Source of the DNA: Chlorella sorokiniana
Taxonomy: Eukaryota > Chlorophyta > Trebouxiophyceae > Chlorellales > Chlorellaceae
DNA length: 64,000 bases
Direction: 5' to 3'
Assembly: GCA_025917655.1 (NCBI GenBank)
Contig: CP084613.1
Span: 3,660,001-3,724,000, forward strand
Notes under the pieces: model-generated
The model's database searches: none
What the model saw: the letters and a program-made list of their open reading frames with translations, nothing else
What the model was told of the DNA's origin: nothing
Made by a program: the position numbers and the translations under genes
Shown: piece by piece, positions 50,301 to 60,370 of the stretch
How positions within the stretch are numbered: the first letter of the stretch is position 1
How the letters are laid out: every line of letters starts with the position of its first letter

Positions 50301-52111
50301 TCGCCCAGAGCGAAGGCAGTCGGGCGTTGAGCTGCCCTCCGCACCTCCTTGGTGAACCGTGCCATCTCGTCGTACCAAGCCGCCACCGTGCCGTTGGGGC
50401 AGCCGTTGCAGCGGGGCTCGTTCAGCAGGTTCTGCACCGGGATGGGTATGGGGTGCGTGAAGCCTGGTTGGGCGATCTGCAAAATCTGCATCCTTGCCAA
50501 AGCAATTTCATGCGTGGAGTGCCCACGGGCGCTCCCCATCACACCCTCACCCAAGCCATGATGGTGGGGTCGTCCTTGTAGGTGCGCCCGTTGATGGTGT
50601 TCACGCGGGTGACCAGCGTCTGCACCCACCCCGGAACATCTGCTTGATGGCGGGGCTGGTGAAGAAGTCAACCTGCGGAAAGGGCCAGAGTGCGGGAAAG
50701 GGTGCATGGAGAGCACACGCGTGAGGAAGCCGGGGCAAGCTGGGCTCCCCAAAGCTGTCAAACACTTTGACACCGACGCCTCTAGCACCCCTCCCCATGG
50801 CCTGCGCACCTGCTGGTCGGAGCCAGCCCACTTGAGGTACTCGGGCACGCCGCCGGTGGGGGTCCAGTTAGAGGTGAAGGCCAGGATGAGCTGCGTAATT
50901 TTATAGGGGGCGGGCTCAGGGAGCATGGCCAGGCAGAGGAGCAAGCACATCAACTGGACAGCCAGGTGCGAGCTTATACAAGCTCCCATCCACAGCACAA
51001 ACCACCTCCCCACAGAGCTCCAAGCAAGGAGCACGCACGCACCAGACCCAGAGGCTCACCCGGATGCCCGACTTGCGCGCCTCGTCCAGCAGGTAGTCCA
51101 GCCCGCGCAGGGCGGCCTCGTTGTAACGCCCAGGGGCGGTCTGCAGACGGGCAGGACCCAGCGCAGGTGTGGGAACCCTGAGCGTGCTGCTGGAGGCAGA
51201 AGGCGAGCACCCAGAGGCGCCCGCGCTGGTGGGGTGGGTTGTGAGGTGGGCACCTGCACCGCGTACTGCGGGTTGACCGAGTGAGCCCAGGTGCGCATCA
51301 CGTTGAAGCCGGTCTCCTTGCCCTTCGCAAGCAACTCACGCACAAGCTGTGGTGAGCGGTGGGGACGGGGGTAAGGGGTCGTTAGCACACTTGCTGGGCA
51401 GGTCTCCGCAAAGGTTCTTAGCTAGAGGTGGCGGTTTGGCACCTGGGGCCCAGTTGTGTTAGGAGGCAGCGAGGCGCCAGTGAGCGACGGTGCTCCCGCC
51501 GCGGCCTCGACAACCTCCCACCTGCAAGGGAGAGTGACAGGGGGCGCAAACATTACTAGCAATGGGATCAATGGGGAGCGGCAGGGCGTGCTGACACAGA
51601 TGGCTGGGCCCTGAGCACAGGTGCCTCCCTGCCTCCCGAAGCGCTTCCCCCGAAACTCACTGGTTCCAGCCAACCAGCAGGAAGCGCTCGCATCCAACGA
51701 CAAACTCGCCATTGACAATCCTCACAAATTCTTCAGGGGAGCCTGCCGGCGAGGGGGCCTGCACAAGCTGCATATGGGCGGAGGGGCGGCCAGCCGCTTC
51801 TCAGCATGCCAGAAAGCTGGGCGTTCCCACAAGGCCTTTGCCGGCCCCGCTCTTGTCGCTCTGCATGCTGCTTCATGTGCTTTCTGCGAGGCCTTGCTCC
51901 CGGTTAGGCAGCCATGGAGTCGTTCAAAAAGCCGCAGTCAGGGCACGAGCGTGGCCCCATTTGCAGAAACCTCCTTCTGCCACCCAGCACCGTGCACCAG
52001 CATGCCCACGACCAGCAGCCGTTTCAGGCCTGCTCTCACCTTCCGAGCCGCAGTGGCGTGGCCAAGCAGGCAGCACAGGCAGCAAAGCGCTGCCCAGACC
52101 GCCCTGGGCAT
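47331..52111 (-). CDS. Secreted GH5 mannan endo-1,4-beta-mannosidase with EGF and PAN-like modules (copy 2)
   Basis: Paralogue of the adjacent downstream gene. Exon 1 (52040-52111) is exactly a 24-residue signal peptide, MPRAVWAALCCLCCLLGHAT plus AARK. The barrel has GEFVVGCERFLLVGWNQWEV, GFNVMRTWAHSVNPQYAVQ, LAFTSNWTPTGGVPEYLKWA, YKDDPTIMAWNLLNEPRCNG (acid/base Glu), STGEEGFYACCGNP, ADHSSPAIDFATIHAWVDNW, KPLVLEEHGKWV (nucleophile Glu), GLKGTLFWQWFAEGQ. After it come an EGF-CA unit (DIPINECVRGTAACDPHATC, GYECQCWW) and a PAN/Apple-like unit (ECMVACQEAEECEGFVINEV, QCFLKKEQCPSYNF, QPCGFWRSYYRLDM), then an Ala/Pro-rich tail ending at 47331 (TAG). Frame slip at 50625-50635 (MFRGWVQTLV). About fifteen exons. 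Substrate preference (mannan or glucomannan) is family knowledge, not proved here. Confidence 0.85.
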
Positions 52112-52413
52112 GGTGGCGAGTTGCAGGGTGGAACCCAGCCACGCCTAAGAGCACTCAGGTGCTCTCCAGGTGCGTCAGGTGCGAACGCAGGTGCACGATC
52201 GCAGGGTGGAGCAAAGCTGCACACAAAAGGCGGAGAGCAAGATGGGCAGAGCAGCTGAAGAAGGTGGGGGCATGCAGAATCCCTTGGACTTTCCAATTCC
52301 CAGCGCCGTGGCGCCGCCGTATCGCCGGCTACCCGGCGCGTCAGCGACGGAGGCTGATCAGTCTGCCAGCAGCCCCTGGGCTCGACTATCGTGCCCTTCA
52401 CAAGCACAGCAGT
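52112..52413. other. Spacer between mannanase 2 and Nit1
   Basis: 302 bases, upstream of mannanase 2 and downstream of the amidase gene on the same strand. No gene recognised. Confidence 0.4.
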
Positions 52414-53959
52414 TCACAGTGATTGAAGGTCTCGATGTACAGCAGGCAGGCCTAGCCGCCGGTGCTCTGCCACTGGCATGCGCTGTCGGATCTCGTCCAG
52501 CTGGGCCAAGTCCACGTCTGCCACAGCAATGCCGGTGGCCAGCGGGTCCTCCAGCCGCCCCACCACCGTGCCCCACGGATCAATGATCAGGCTGTGCCCA
52601 TACGACTCCCGCTTTTCGTTGTGCTTCCCTGCAACCCAGCCATCGGGCGAGCAGCATTGCACCCGCCATCGCGGAACGATGCCGCCGGCATCCCAAGCCT
52701 GCCCATGCTGCAGGGCACAGCGCGTTTCTTGCCTGCTTGCGCCGCAGCAATCACGTAGCACTGCGTCTCGATGGCCCGTGCTCTCAGCAGCACCTCCCAG
52801 TGTGCCCGCCCTGCAAGGTTGCACCAGGGCCGCTGGAAGCATCAGCCACGATGCCGAGCGTCAGGTCAGGCCAGCCAGCCAGCACCCAGGCCCCTCCCAT
52901 GGCTCCCTGCGCCCAAGCCACGCGCGCTGTCCAGTGCGCCAGCCACCTGTAGCCACTGTGAAGGCGGATGGTACCAGCAGTATCTGGGCCCCAAGCTCAT
53001 GCGCCAGCCGCTGGTACACCTCCGGGAAGCGAAGATCGTAGCACACAGACAGGCCCAGCCGCCCGGCAGGGCAGTCGCACGCCACCAGCCGCTCGCCCGG
53101 CGCTGTGAACCTGCACGGGGAGTGCAGCAGGCACGCTATTGAAGCTGCAAGACCCTGCCTCCCTGGCAGGGTCTTGCATGAGGGCTGCCCCAGGCTGGGC
53201 TCAGGGTGAGGGGCTGGCGGCGGCCGCCCCACGTCCGCGGGCCAGCTGCGCGCCTGCTCTCCATGAGCACGGGCCCCCGGGGACATCCACATTGAACAGG
53301 TGGACCTTGCGGTAGCTGGCCGCCACCCGCCCCGCGCTGTCCAGCACCACGTGGCAGTTGTGCAGGTGCTGCGGGTCGGGCCCGCGCTCCTGGAAGCCGC
53401 CCAGCGACAGCCACAGCCCCGTGCGCTCGGCCAGGTCGCAGTAGCGCCGCAGCGTGGGCCCCACCGGCTGCAGCGCCTCCGCCACAGCCAGCGACTCGGC
53501 GGGGGGAGGTGCCCAGGAAGCTGAAGTTCTCGGGCAGGAACAGCATGCGGCAGCCCTGCTCCGCAGCAGCCTGAAATGTGAAAGGCATGGGCAGAAGCGC
53601 GTCTGAGCCTGTGGGCGCGGCGGCCATGCGCGGCCTCACAGGCGCCCGCAACAACGCAAAGCTGTCGACTTAACAAGTGCAGTGCGCACCTTAGCGAGGC
53701 CGGCCACCGTCTCAAAGTTGGCCTGTACGTCGGCGGTGCTGGTCATTTGAGCCACCGCCACACGCACTGGCGCAGCAGCGGCGGCAGGGGTGGCTGCTGC
53801 GGCGCTTTCAGTACCGCCGGCTTTCTTGCTTTGTGAGTCCATTGCCGCGGCTGTTAACGAACGAGCAGCCGCCCGGGAAGCACAGCTGCCGGACAGGAAC
53901 CCCCTGCCCCCAGTGGGGAATGATAGAAGCCGCACGCGTAGCAGCGCTTTAGAGAACAT
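52414..53959 (-). CDS. NIT1: Nitrilase-superfamily amidase (deaminated glutathione amidase, Nit1-type)
   Basis: Hydrolyses amide side products such as deaminated glutathione, a metabolite-repair reaction. The ATG at 53959 begins [20 protein letters not shown], a basic leader that suggests a mitochondrial or plastid form; a second in-frame Met ([10 protein letters not shown]) could give a cytosolic form, as known for animal Nit1. Core: [20 protein letters not shown], then the Glu-Lys-Cys triad in [28 protein letters not shown] and [34 protein letters not shown] and [17 protein letters not shown] complete the fold. Stop TGA at 52414-52416. Seven or so exons. Frame slips at the G6 run 53501-53506 (apparently one extra base) and near 53275-53282 (one missing) are base-count problems. 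Nit1 is preferred over Nit2/omega-amidase because of the PENFSFLG and [14 protein letters not shown] motifs. Confidence 0.88.
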
Positions 53960-54531
53960 CTATAGAACATCAGAAGCAGTGATGGATGTACAGCACAGGT
54001 GCCCTTGAACGCATTCCCGGCTGCCAGCTCCGCCAGCGCTCCCTGCCGGCGCCTTGCAAGCACTGCACTGAACATCGGCAGCCCAATCCCTGTCCATCAA
54101 GGGGTGAGCAATTGCACGTTCCCAACACAACAGCGAGGCACGATGTGTTACGGAGCAGGACAGGGCAGTGGGGCGTAGAAGCTCTGGCTGAGGCGGGCGA
54201 GGGTTCTCCAGGAGGCGGGGAGGCCGGGAGCTGAGAGTGATGAAAGGGGGAGGCAGCAGACCGAGGGAAAAGGGAAAACGGTGCTTGATGGGAGCCACGC
54301 AGAAAATGTTGCAAAAACGAAAAGTTTGAGCGGAAGGTCGTTTAATGGGAGTGTGTGCAAAGAGGGGCTCTGGGGACGCGCAGGCAGGGCATGGCGCGCC
54401 CTGCTGCTGCGCTCAGGCTGTGCTGCTTCATTCATGCTGCGGGCTGGAGGCAGGTCTTGCGTTTTCGAGGTTGCAGGGCATTATTTCCTAAGTCTCCTGC
54501 TCTTGCTGACACCAAATCCTGAAGCTGCCTA
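53960..54531. other. Intergenic region, no gene seen
   Basis: About 570 bases between the amidase start and the helicase stop, both on the minus strand. Holds the amidase promoter; no recognisable coding content. Confidence 0.4.
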
Positions 54532-57500
54532 CTATAGTTCTTGCTGCTGCTGCTGCTGCTCCTGCTGCTGATTGTACAGCTCATGCCAGTACATCTTGTA
54601 CTGCTCCCACAGCGTCTGCCACTCGCTGTACTGCCGTTGCCACTGCTCCCACTCCAGCTGCTGGTATCGTGCCAGCAAGGCGGCGGGCACCTGCACCCAA
54701 CCGCTGCTGTCGCCCTCCACTGCTGAGGCAGCGGCAGCATTGCTGCCACTGTCGGCATAGCCTGGAGGTGCGCTGGCCCAGGCAGCTGCTGCCAGCTGCG
54801 GCGGGGGGCTGGGGGGCCGGCGGGGGCGGCGGCAGTGCCGAGGTCTCCACCACGGCGGCGGCGGCGCCGCCGCCAGCGACGGCGCGACTGTGGCTGCCGT
54901 CGTTGCGCTGGAGGCGGGCCTCCGGCGGGGAGGGAGCCCTCGGATGGGTAGCACCCGTAGTAAGCGTAGTGCGACATCCAGAACTCGCTCCACTGCCGCT
55001 GCTGCTCAGCGGCAGCGGCCGCCGCCTCGCTGGCAGCCGCGGCCTCTGCCTGCGCCGCGCTGCGCTCAGCGGCCGCCTGCAGCGCTGCGACCTGCGCCTC
55101 TTCGGCGGCGTGCTCCGCCGCAGCCGCCTCCTCGCGGCGGCGGGCCGCCGAGGCCTGTGCGGAGCCCAGGGGGCGCCGCTGGCGGGGCACCGTCGGCACA
55201 AACTCGCCGGCCTCCCCCGCCGCTCCTCCGGGGCTGGCTGCCTCGGGTGATGCAGGCATGCCAGCCAGCCGCCCCCGCACATCCTGATCCACGCTGCGCA
55301 CGACCTCCCAGTAGTGGCCCTGCCTGGGATGGCCCTGCTGCTGCTGCTGCTGCTGTTGCTGTGCCGCCAGCTTCTTGCGGCTGCGCGACACGCCCCCGTG
55401 CGGGCGCAGCTCAAAAGCGGGGGCGGCGGCGGCGGCCTCCCGCTCCAAGCGGCGGCGCGAGGCGGCGCCCCTCCCCGGCGGCGGCTCCTGGCCCAGCCAG
55501 GAGTCGCGGAAGCTGGGCTCCTCGTCGCTGCTGGCGGCGCACGCAGGCGGCGGCGGCGGCGCCGCCACGGGGCCGCGCAGGCTGTCGCTGCCCTCCTCCT
55601 CCTCCTCGGCAGGCTGCGCCCGGGCTCTCCGCCACGGCGTCTGCCAGGCCGGTACTGGCATCCTCGTAGCTGTGCACCCACATGGGGCGCTCGTGCGGGG
55701 CCGCCGCCGCCGACGCCGCGCCGACGCCGACGACGCGCGGCCCGGGATCGGCGCGGGCGGGCTGCTCAGGCGGCCGCCGCTGCTGGCGCTGCTGCCGCCG
55801 CTGCCGGCGGAGCCCGCGCTGGCGGCGCTGCCCACGCGCGCGCAGCGGCTTGAAGCTGACGGGCGGCGGCGTGGCGTCGCCGCTGGAGGCCACGCGCTCC
55901 TCCTCGCCGTCGCTGCTGCCGCTGTACTCCTCGTCTGAGGAGGAGGCCCAGCTGTCCACCGAGCCTGCGCTGCTGGAGCGAGGCGGCGGCGGGGAGCCGC
56001 CGCCGCCCGCCGCCGTCGCCGCCGCCGCCGCCTCGGCAGCTGCCACCGCAGCTGTCAGGGACGACACGGGCTGCTTGGCGGCGACGGCGGCGGCAGAAGC
56101 GGGGGTGGTTGGCGGAGGGAGCAGGCGAGGGAGCAGATGCGGCGGCGGCGGCCACGCTGCGGCCTGATGGGCGCGGCACCACTGTGTAGCTGAGGCTGAT
56201 CTCCTCAGCCAGCTGCCCTGGGCCCTGCCGCCACGGCGGCTGCTGCTGCTGCTGCTGCTGGGCGGCCGCCTCCAGCCCCTCCCCCTCCCCCTCCTCCCCC
56301 ACAGCGACGCGGTGGCGATGTCGGCCAGCGGGCCGCCGCCGTCGCTGCCCCAGCTGTCGCCGGCGGCGGCCAGCAGGCAGGCGGAGGCGGGGGTGGCAGG
56401 GCCGATGCTGACGGCGGCGGCGGTTGCGCCGCCGCACGCCGTGGGCGGCGCTGCGGGGCCCTGCTGGCGGTACCACTCCTCCGGCACGAACTCAGGCAGC
56501 TCCGTGACCTGTGACAGCGTGCGACCAGGTTGTAACGCCAGCAGGTGTCTTTTGCAGGGTGTCAGGCGGACGGGAGTCCAGCAGGCCGCCCAGCCCCGGC
56601 TGTGGTGCAGGCTGGGCAGGCGGCAGCGGCACGCGGGCAGCGCACCTGCCCCCGGCAGCCTCCGCCAGGTATCCCTCCAGGCGGCGCAGCTCCTCCGGGC
56701 CCTCCAGCAGCGTCACCGCCAGCCCGCGGGTGCCAAACCGGCCGGCGCGGCCCACCCTGGGGGCGGGCAGGGAGGCAGGGAGGCGGGGGCAGCGCCCCGT
56801 CAGCCACGGGACCGGCCAGGGATCATCCGCAGGTGCCGGAGGGGGCTCCCAGCCTCGTCTGTCCGCCATTCTAGGCCTGGCGCCCGCACGAACCCGCCAC
56901 CGACCTCTTGTGGCGTGCCGCCGCACGCGTTGCCTCGGCCGCATGTCTCGGCCACGTGTGCTCACCGCCGTCAGCCCCCACCCCCCCCGCCCACACGAGC
57001 AAATGGAGCGAAACAATTCAAACGCTGCTGGGCGGCCCACCTGTGCATGTATGTGGGTGCGTCCTGGGGCAGGGCCAGGTTGACCACCAGGTTGCACCGC
57101 TCCAGGTCCACCCCCGAGCAGCCAGGTCGGTTGTGACAGCCACACGCAGCCTGCAGGGGCACGGGTGCAGGGCGGCGGCGGGGGCTGGTTACAAGCACCA
57201 ACGGTGCGGGGCCTTGCGGGCGGGGCGGCGCCGGCGGGGATGGCTGCCCCATGCCGGCGGCTCGCGCAAGGCAGCAGCCGGGGGCGGAGCGGGGGGGGGG
57301 GTACTGCCGCCCGACCCGCCCCTCCAGACTGGAAAAGCCCGCCCCCGACCTGCTCCACCCACTGCCCGGTCGCCCACCTGAAGTCGCGCAGCGCATTCAG
57401 CGCCTCGATGCGCTCCAGCTGGCTGCGCTGCGCCGACAGCGGGGCCGCGGGGTAACCAGCCGCCAGCAGCCGCTGCGCGACCGCCTCTGCGTCTGCAGTG

Positions 57501-59112
57501 GGGAGGGGGCGGCGGCGCGCTGTGAAGCTGCGGAAGCTGCTGGGAAGCCTCGGGGCACTCCAAAAGGTCTCACTCAACCGTGCGGCAGCGGCGGGCGTCA
57601 CGGGCAGCGGGCGGCGTGGCACAGCAGGGGACGCACCCGCCCTGTACTTGCAGAACACCACCGCCTGCTGAAAGGACACCGCCGAAAGCAGCTGTAGCAG
57701 GGCCGCCACCCGCGGCTGCAGCCACTCTGCGCCGCTGCCCGCCGCCTGCTCCGCCTCCTGCCCTGGCGCCTGCTGCGCCTGCGACGTGCGGGGCTGCGGC
57801 GCGGCGGCGCTGCCGCCCGCGTGCAGCAGGCGGTAGCACTGCCGTACGCCAAGCAGGGCGGTGTCTTCCGCGCAGAGCAGCACCTCCTGCTGCCGCCCGC
57901 CCATCAGGGAGCGCAGGCGGTCCAGGGCCGCGGGCGCAAAGGTGGCCGACAGCGCCAGCAGCTGGCGGCGGCGCGGCACCGCCCCGCTATCGCCAGCGTG
58001 TCGGCGCGGAAGCTGTCTGCGGATCGGGAGGCGGCAGAAGCAGCACCTGAGGCGCCGTGCGGCCAGGGGCATTCAAAGGCTGGGAACCAAGCAGCCGCCA
58101 CGCAGTCGCCGCTTGCCCTGGAGGCCGGCTGCTCTGGGCAGCGGATGCGCATCATGCTGGCATGGCAGGGTGATTTCACGGCAGCATGTGCAGCCGCCTT
58201 GCCTGCCAGCAGCTTATCGGCCTCGTCGAGCACCAGCAGGCGCACGGCGTCGACGCGCAGCAGGCCGCGCTGTATGAGGGAGAGCACCCGCCCCGTGGTG
58301 CCCACCGCCACGTGGCAGGCCCTGCGGCGGGAAGGGGGCGGCGGCGGCCACGCAGCGTGACGGCGGGCGGCGACGGGGAGAGCTGCGGCTGAGGGGCCGC
58401 CGCCACAGCGGCCGCATCCTCCAGGATCTGCGGCTGCGCGCTGCGTTTCTCGCCGCACTCGCAGCGCTCGCCGGTGGGGCCTTGAGGCCCCTGCATGGCT
58501 GCCCCGGCGCGGGGCTGCGCGGCAGAACCTTGAGCCCCCGCCCCCTGCATCGCCCACCTGCGCAGCTGCTTCTCGTCCTCCTCCACCGGCAGGCCGCCGA
58601 TGAAGGTGGCGCAGGTAAGGCCGGGCGGGGGAGGGCCGCGGCCGCCAGCCCCACCGCCTCGCTGGCTTGAAGGGCGATTTCCCGGGTGGGAGCGAGGACG
58701 AGCACCTGCAGGCAGCGATTACGCCGATGAGGCCCACGGCCACAAGCGCTTGGGAGGCCACCCTTTGAGCTGGCAGGCAGCGACGGGCGGCAGCGCAGAG
58801 ACGGGGCGCAGGGAGCGCGCGCGCCGCCGGCCTGCACCTGCGGGGCGCCATTGCTGAGGTCGACTCGCTCTACTGCCGCCACGGCAAAGACGAGCGTCTT
58901 GCCAGTGCCTGCCTTGGCTTGGACGATGAGGTCGGTGCCCATGCGGGCCAGCGGCAGCGCTGCTTCCTGCACCGGCGACGGGCGGCGGAAGCCCGCCTCC
59001 TTCAGCGCCTGCTGGATGGCGGGGGCAGCAGGAGCCCAGCAAAGCTCTTGGTGCCGGACAGCACATCGAGCGTTCGTGGGGCGGGCTGCATGGCGGCTGC
59101 AAGGCCGGGCAT
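54532..59112 (-). CDS. DDX20: DEAD-box RNA helicase, DDX20/Gemin3-like
   Basis: ATP-dependent RNA helicase. Motifs in order: Q motif GFRRPSPVQEAALPLARMGT, motif I VQAKAGTGKT, LVLAPTREIALQ, FIGGLP, CHVAVGTTGRVLSLI, motif II LLVLDEADKLLAG, motif III ALSATF, QAVVFCKYRA, TTDLAARGVDLERCNLVVNL, and motif VI MHRVGRAGRFGTRG. LIVQAKAGTGKT, the GG-P and DEADKLL spellings resemble DDX20 (Gemin3), the helicase of the SMN complex that assembles spliceosomal snRNPs. A long low-complexity C-terminal part follows: acidic SDEEYSGSSDGEEE, poly-Gln runs, WSEFWMSHYAYYGCYP and a Trp/Tyr/Gln-rich end (EWEQWQRQYSEWQTLWEQYK) stopping at 54532. Start is ATG 59112 or, in stronger GCCGCCATG context, 59091. Frame slips at 59021-59025 and 57111-57116, and one more in the tail between 54750 and 54970. 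Confidence 0.82.
54541..54570. repeat. CAG/CTG repeat encoding the C-terminal poly-Gln
   Basis: Run of CTG triplets on the plus strand, coding for Gln at the very end of the helicase. Two more such runs lie at about 55335-55361 and 56238-56262 in the same gene. Confidence 0.8.
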
Positions 59113-59364
59113 GCCTTGAATGCCGGCAGAGCTCAGTCAGCGTGGTTGGGTCATTGTGGGTGTCATAGTCAAGGAGAAGATTGCAAACGGCGCCAAGAGG
59201 GCGGTCTGAGTTTCTTTCCCGGGTCCCGTACCGGGGCGTACCTGCAGGTTCATGTGACCCCCGCCGAGGCCCTTGCGTCAGGCCGCGGTGATCGCTGAAC
59301 TTTATGTTGTCGAGCACCCGCGTCAATTGGCGTGCTCAGCAGCCCTGACCCCTCCCAACTTGGT
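59113..59364. promoter_or_regulatory. Short bidirectional promoter region
   Basis: About 250 bases separate the DDX20-like start (-) from the next gene's ATG (+), so their promoters must overlap. No consensus box identified. Confidence 0.45.
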
Positions 59365-60370
59365 ATGGAGGAGGCCACGGTGGAGGAATTGGAGCTGCAG
59401 CATGTGATAGACCGCAAAAGGTGGGCGGGAACGTGCGGTTTGAGGCTGTCGTTGGCCCTGGTGTTTTTGAGGCGTCCCTGTTTCGGAGCCACCAGCCCTC
59501 TTTCAACCTTGCTGCCGTGCAGAGGCGAGCTCCAAGAGGTGGCCAGCAGGGCTGGAAGCAGCTGGCTTGCTCCCACGACCGGCACCGAGCAGGGCACAGA
59601 GCAGGTGCGCGACGGGGAGCAGAGCAGGAGCGCGCTAAGGGGTGACCGCCTGCTGCGTGATTTTGAAACACCCCTCCATCCGCCCCCTTTCGCAGCTGTA
59701 CTCGGCGCTGGAGCGCCAGATCCAGAGCGATGCATTCGCAGATGCCCTTGCGCGGTCGCAGCATGAGCTGCAGCAACACCCGCCGGTGTCTGCAGCGGCA
59801 CCGCTGCCCGGCAACTGCGAGGTGCTCCCCCAGGACTGGTGGGAGGTGAAGGAGGATGGCGAGCTGCGCGGTGAGCAGTGGGGTGGGACGGGATGAGGAC
59901 GCGGGGATTGTGCTGCACAGCGTGCCCACGCGGCGTTCCTGCCCCTCCATCCCCGTGGAACGCAGTGGCCGAGCAGACCGGGAGTACATTCTGGTGGAGA
60001 GGGATGACGTTGTGCGCGCCCTCAGCGCGTTCATCGCGGAGTACATAGGTGAGGGTGGGTGGAGAGGGAGGGCGGCGTCCCAGTTCTGTTGCATCGCATG
60101 GCAGCCAACCCTCGATGCGGCTGTTGCGCAGTGAGCCTGCCGGAGGCAAAGAACATGGACCCACGGCAGCTGCAGCGGGCGGTGGCGCTGACCATGGCCG
60201 AGCTGCGCAAGGGGCGGGTGCGGCGCCTGCTGGACTGGGGCAAGTCGCTGTACCGGCTGGGGGCGCTGGGCTATGGCGCCTTCAGCATGTTCACCAACCC
60301 GTGGGTGGCCAAGGCGGTGCTCGCCGCTCTGTGGAGCTGCTTGCGCCTCATGGGCCGGCTGCTCTTGTAA
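59365..60370 (+). CDS. Unrecognised 207-residue protein with a hydrophobic C-terminal part
   Basis: Five exons keep frame: 59365-59420, 59523-59604, 59696-59870, 59977-60048, 60132-60370. The protein starts MEEATVEELELQHVIDRKR, continues with an acidic helical part (LYSALERQIQSDAFADALAR, PQDWWEVKEDGEL, REYILVERDDVVRALSAFIA) and ends in a basic helix (AELRKGRVRRLLDWGKSLYR) followed by a hydrophobic, Gly/aromatic stretch (LGALGYGAFSMF, AKAVLAALWSCLRLMGRLLL). The end could be a tail anchor or a membrane-associated pair of helices. The fourth exon uses the acceptor CGAGCAG at 59976, the only one giving the right phase. I do not know the family; no enzyme motif is visible. Stop TAA at 60368-60370, itself inside TGTAA. 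Confidence 0.72.

Noticed and set aside
54890-55853. Long plus-strand open frames opposite the helicase tail
   Set aside because: Shadows of the low-complexity, GC-rich C-terminal coding region; composition is Arg/Pro/Ala with no domain.
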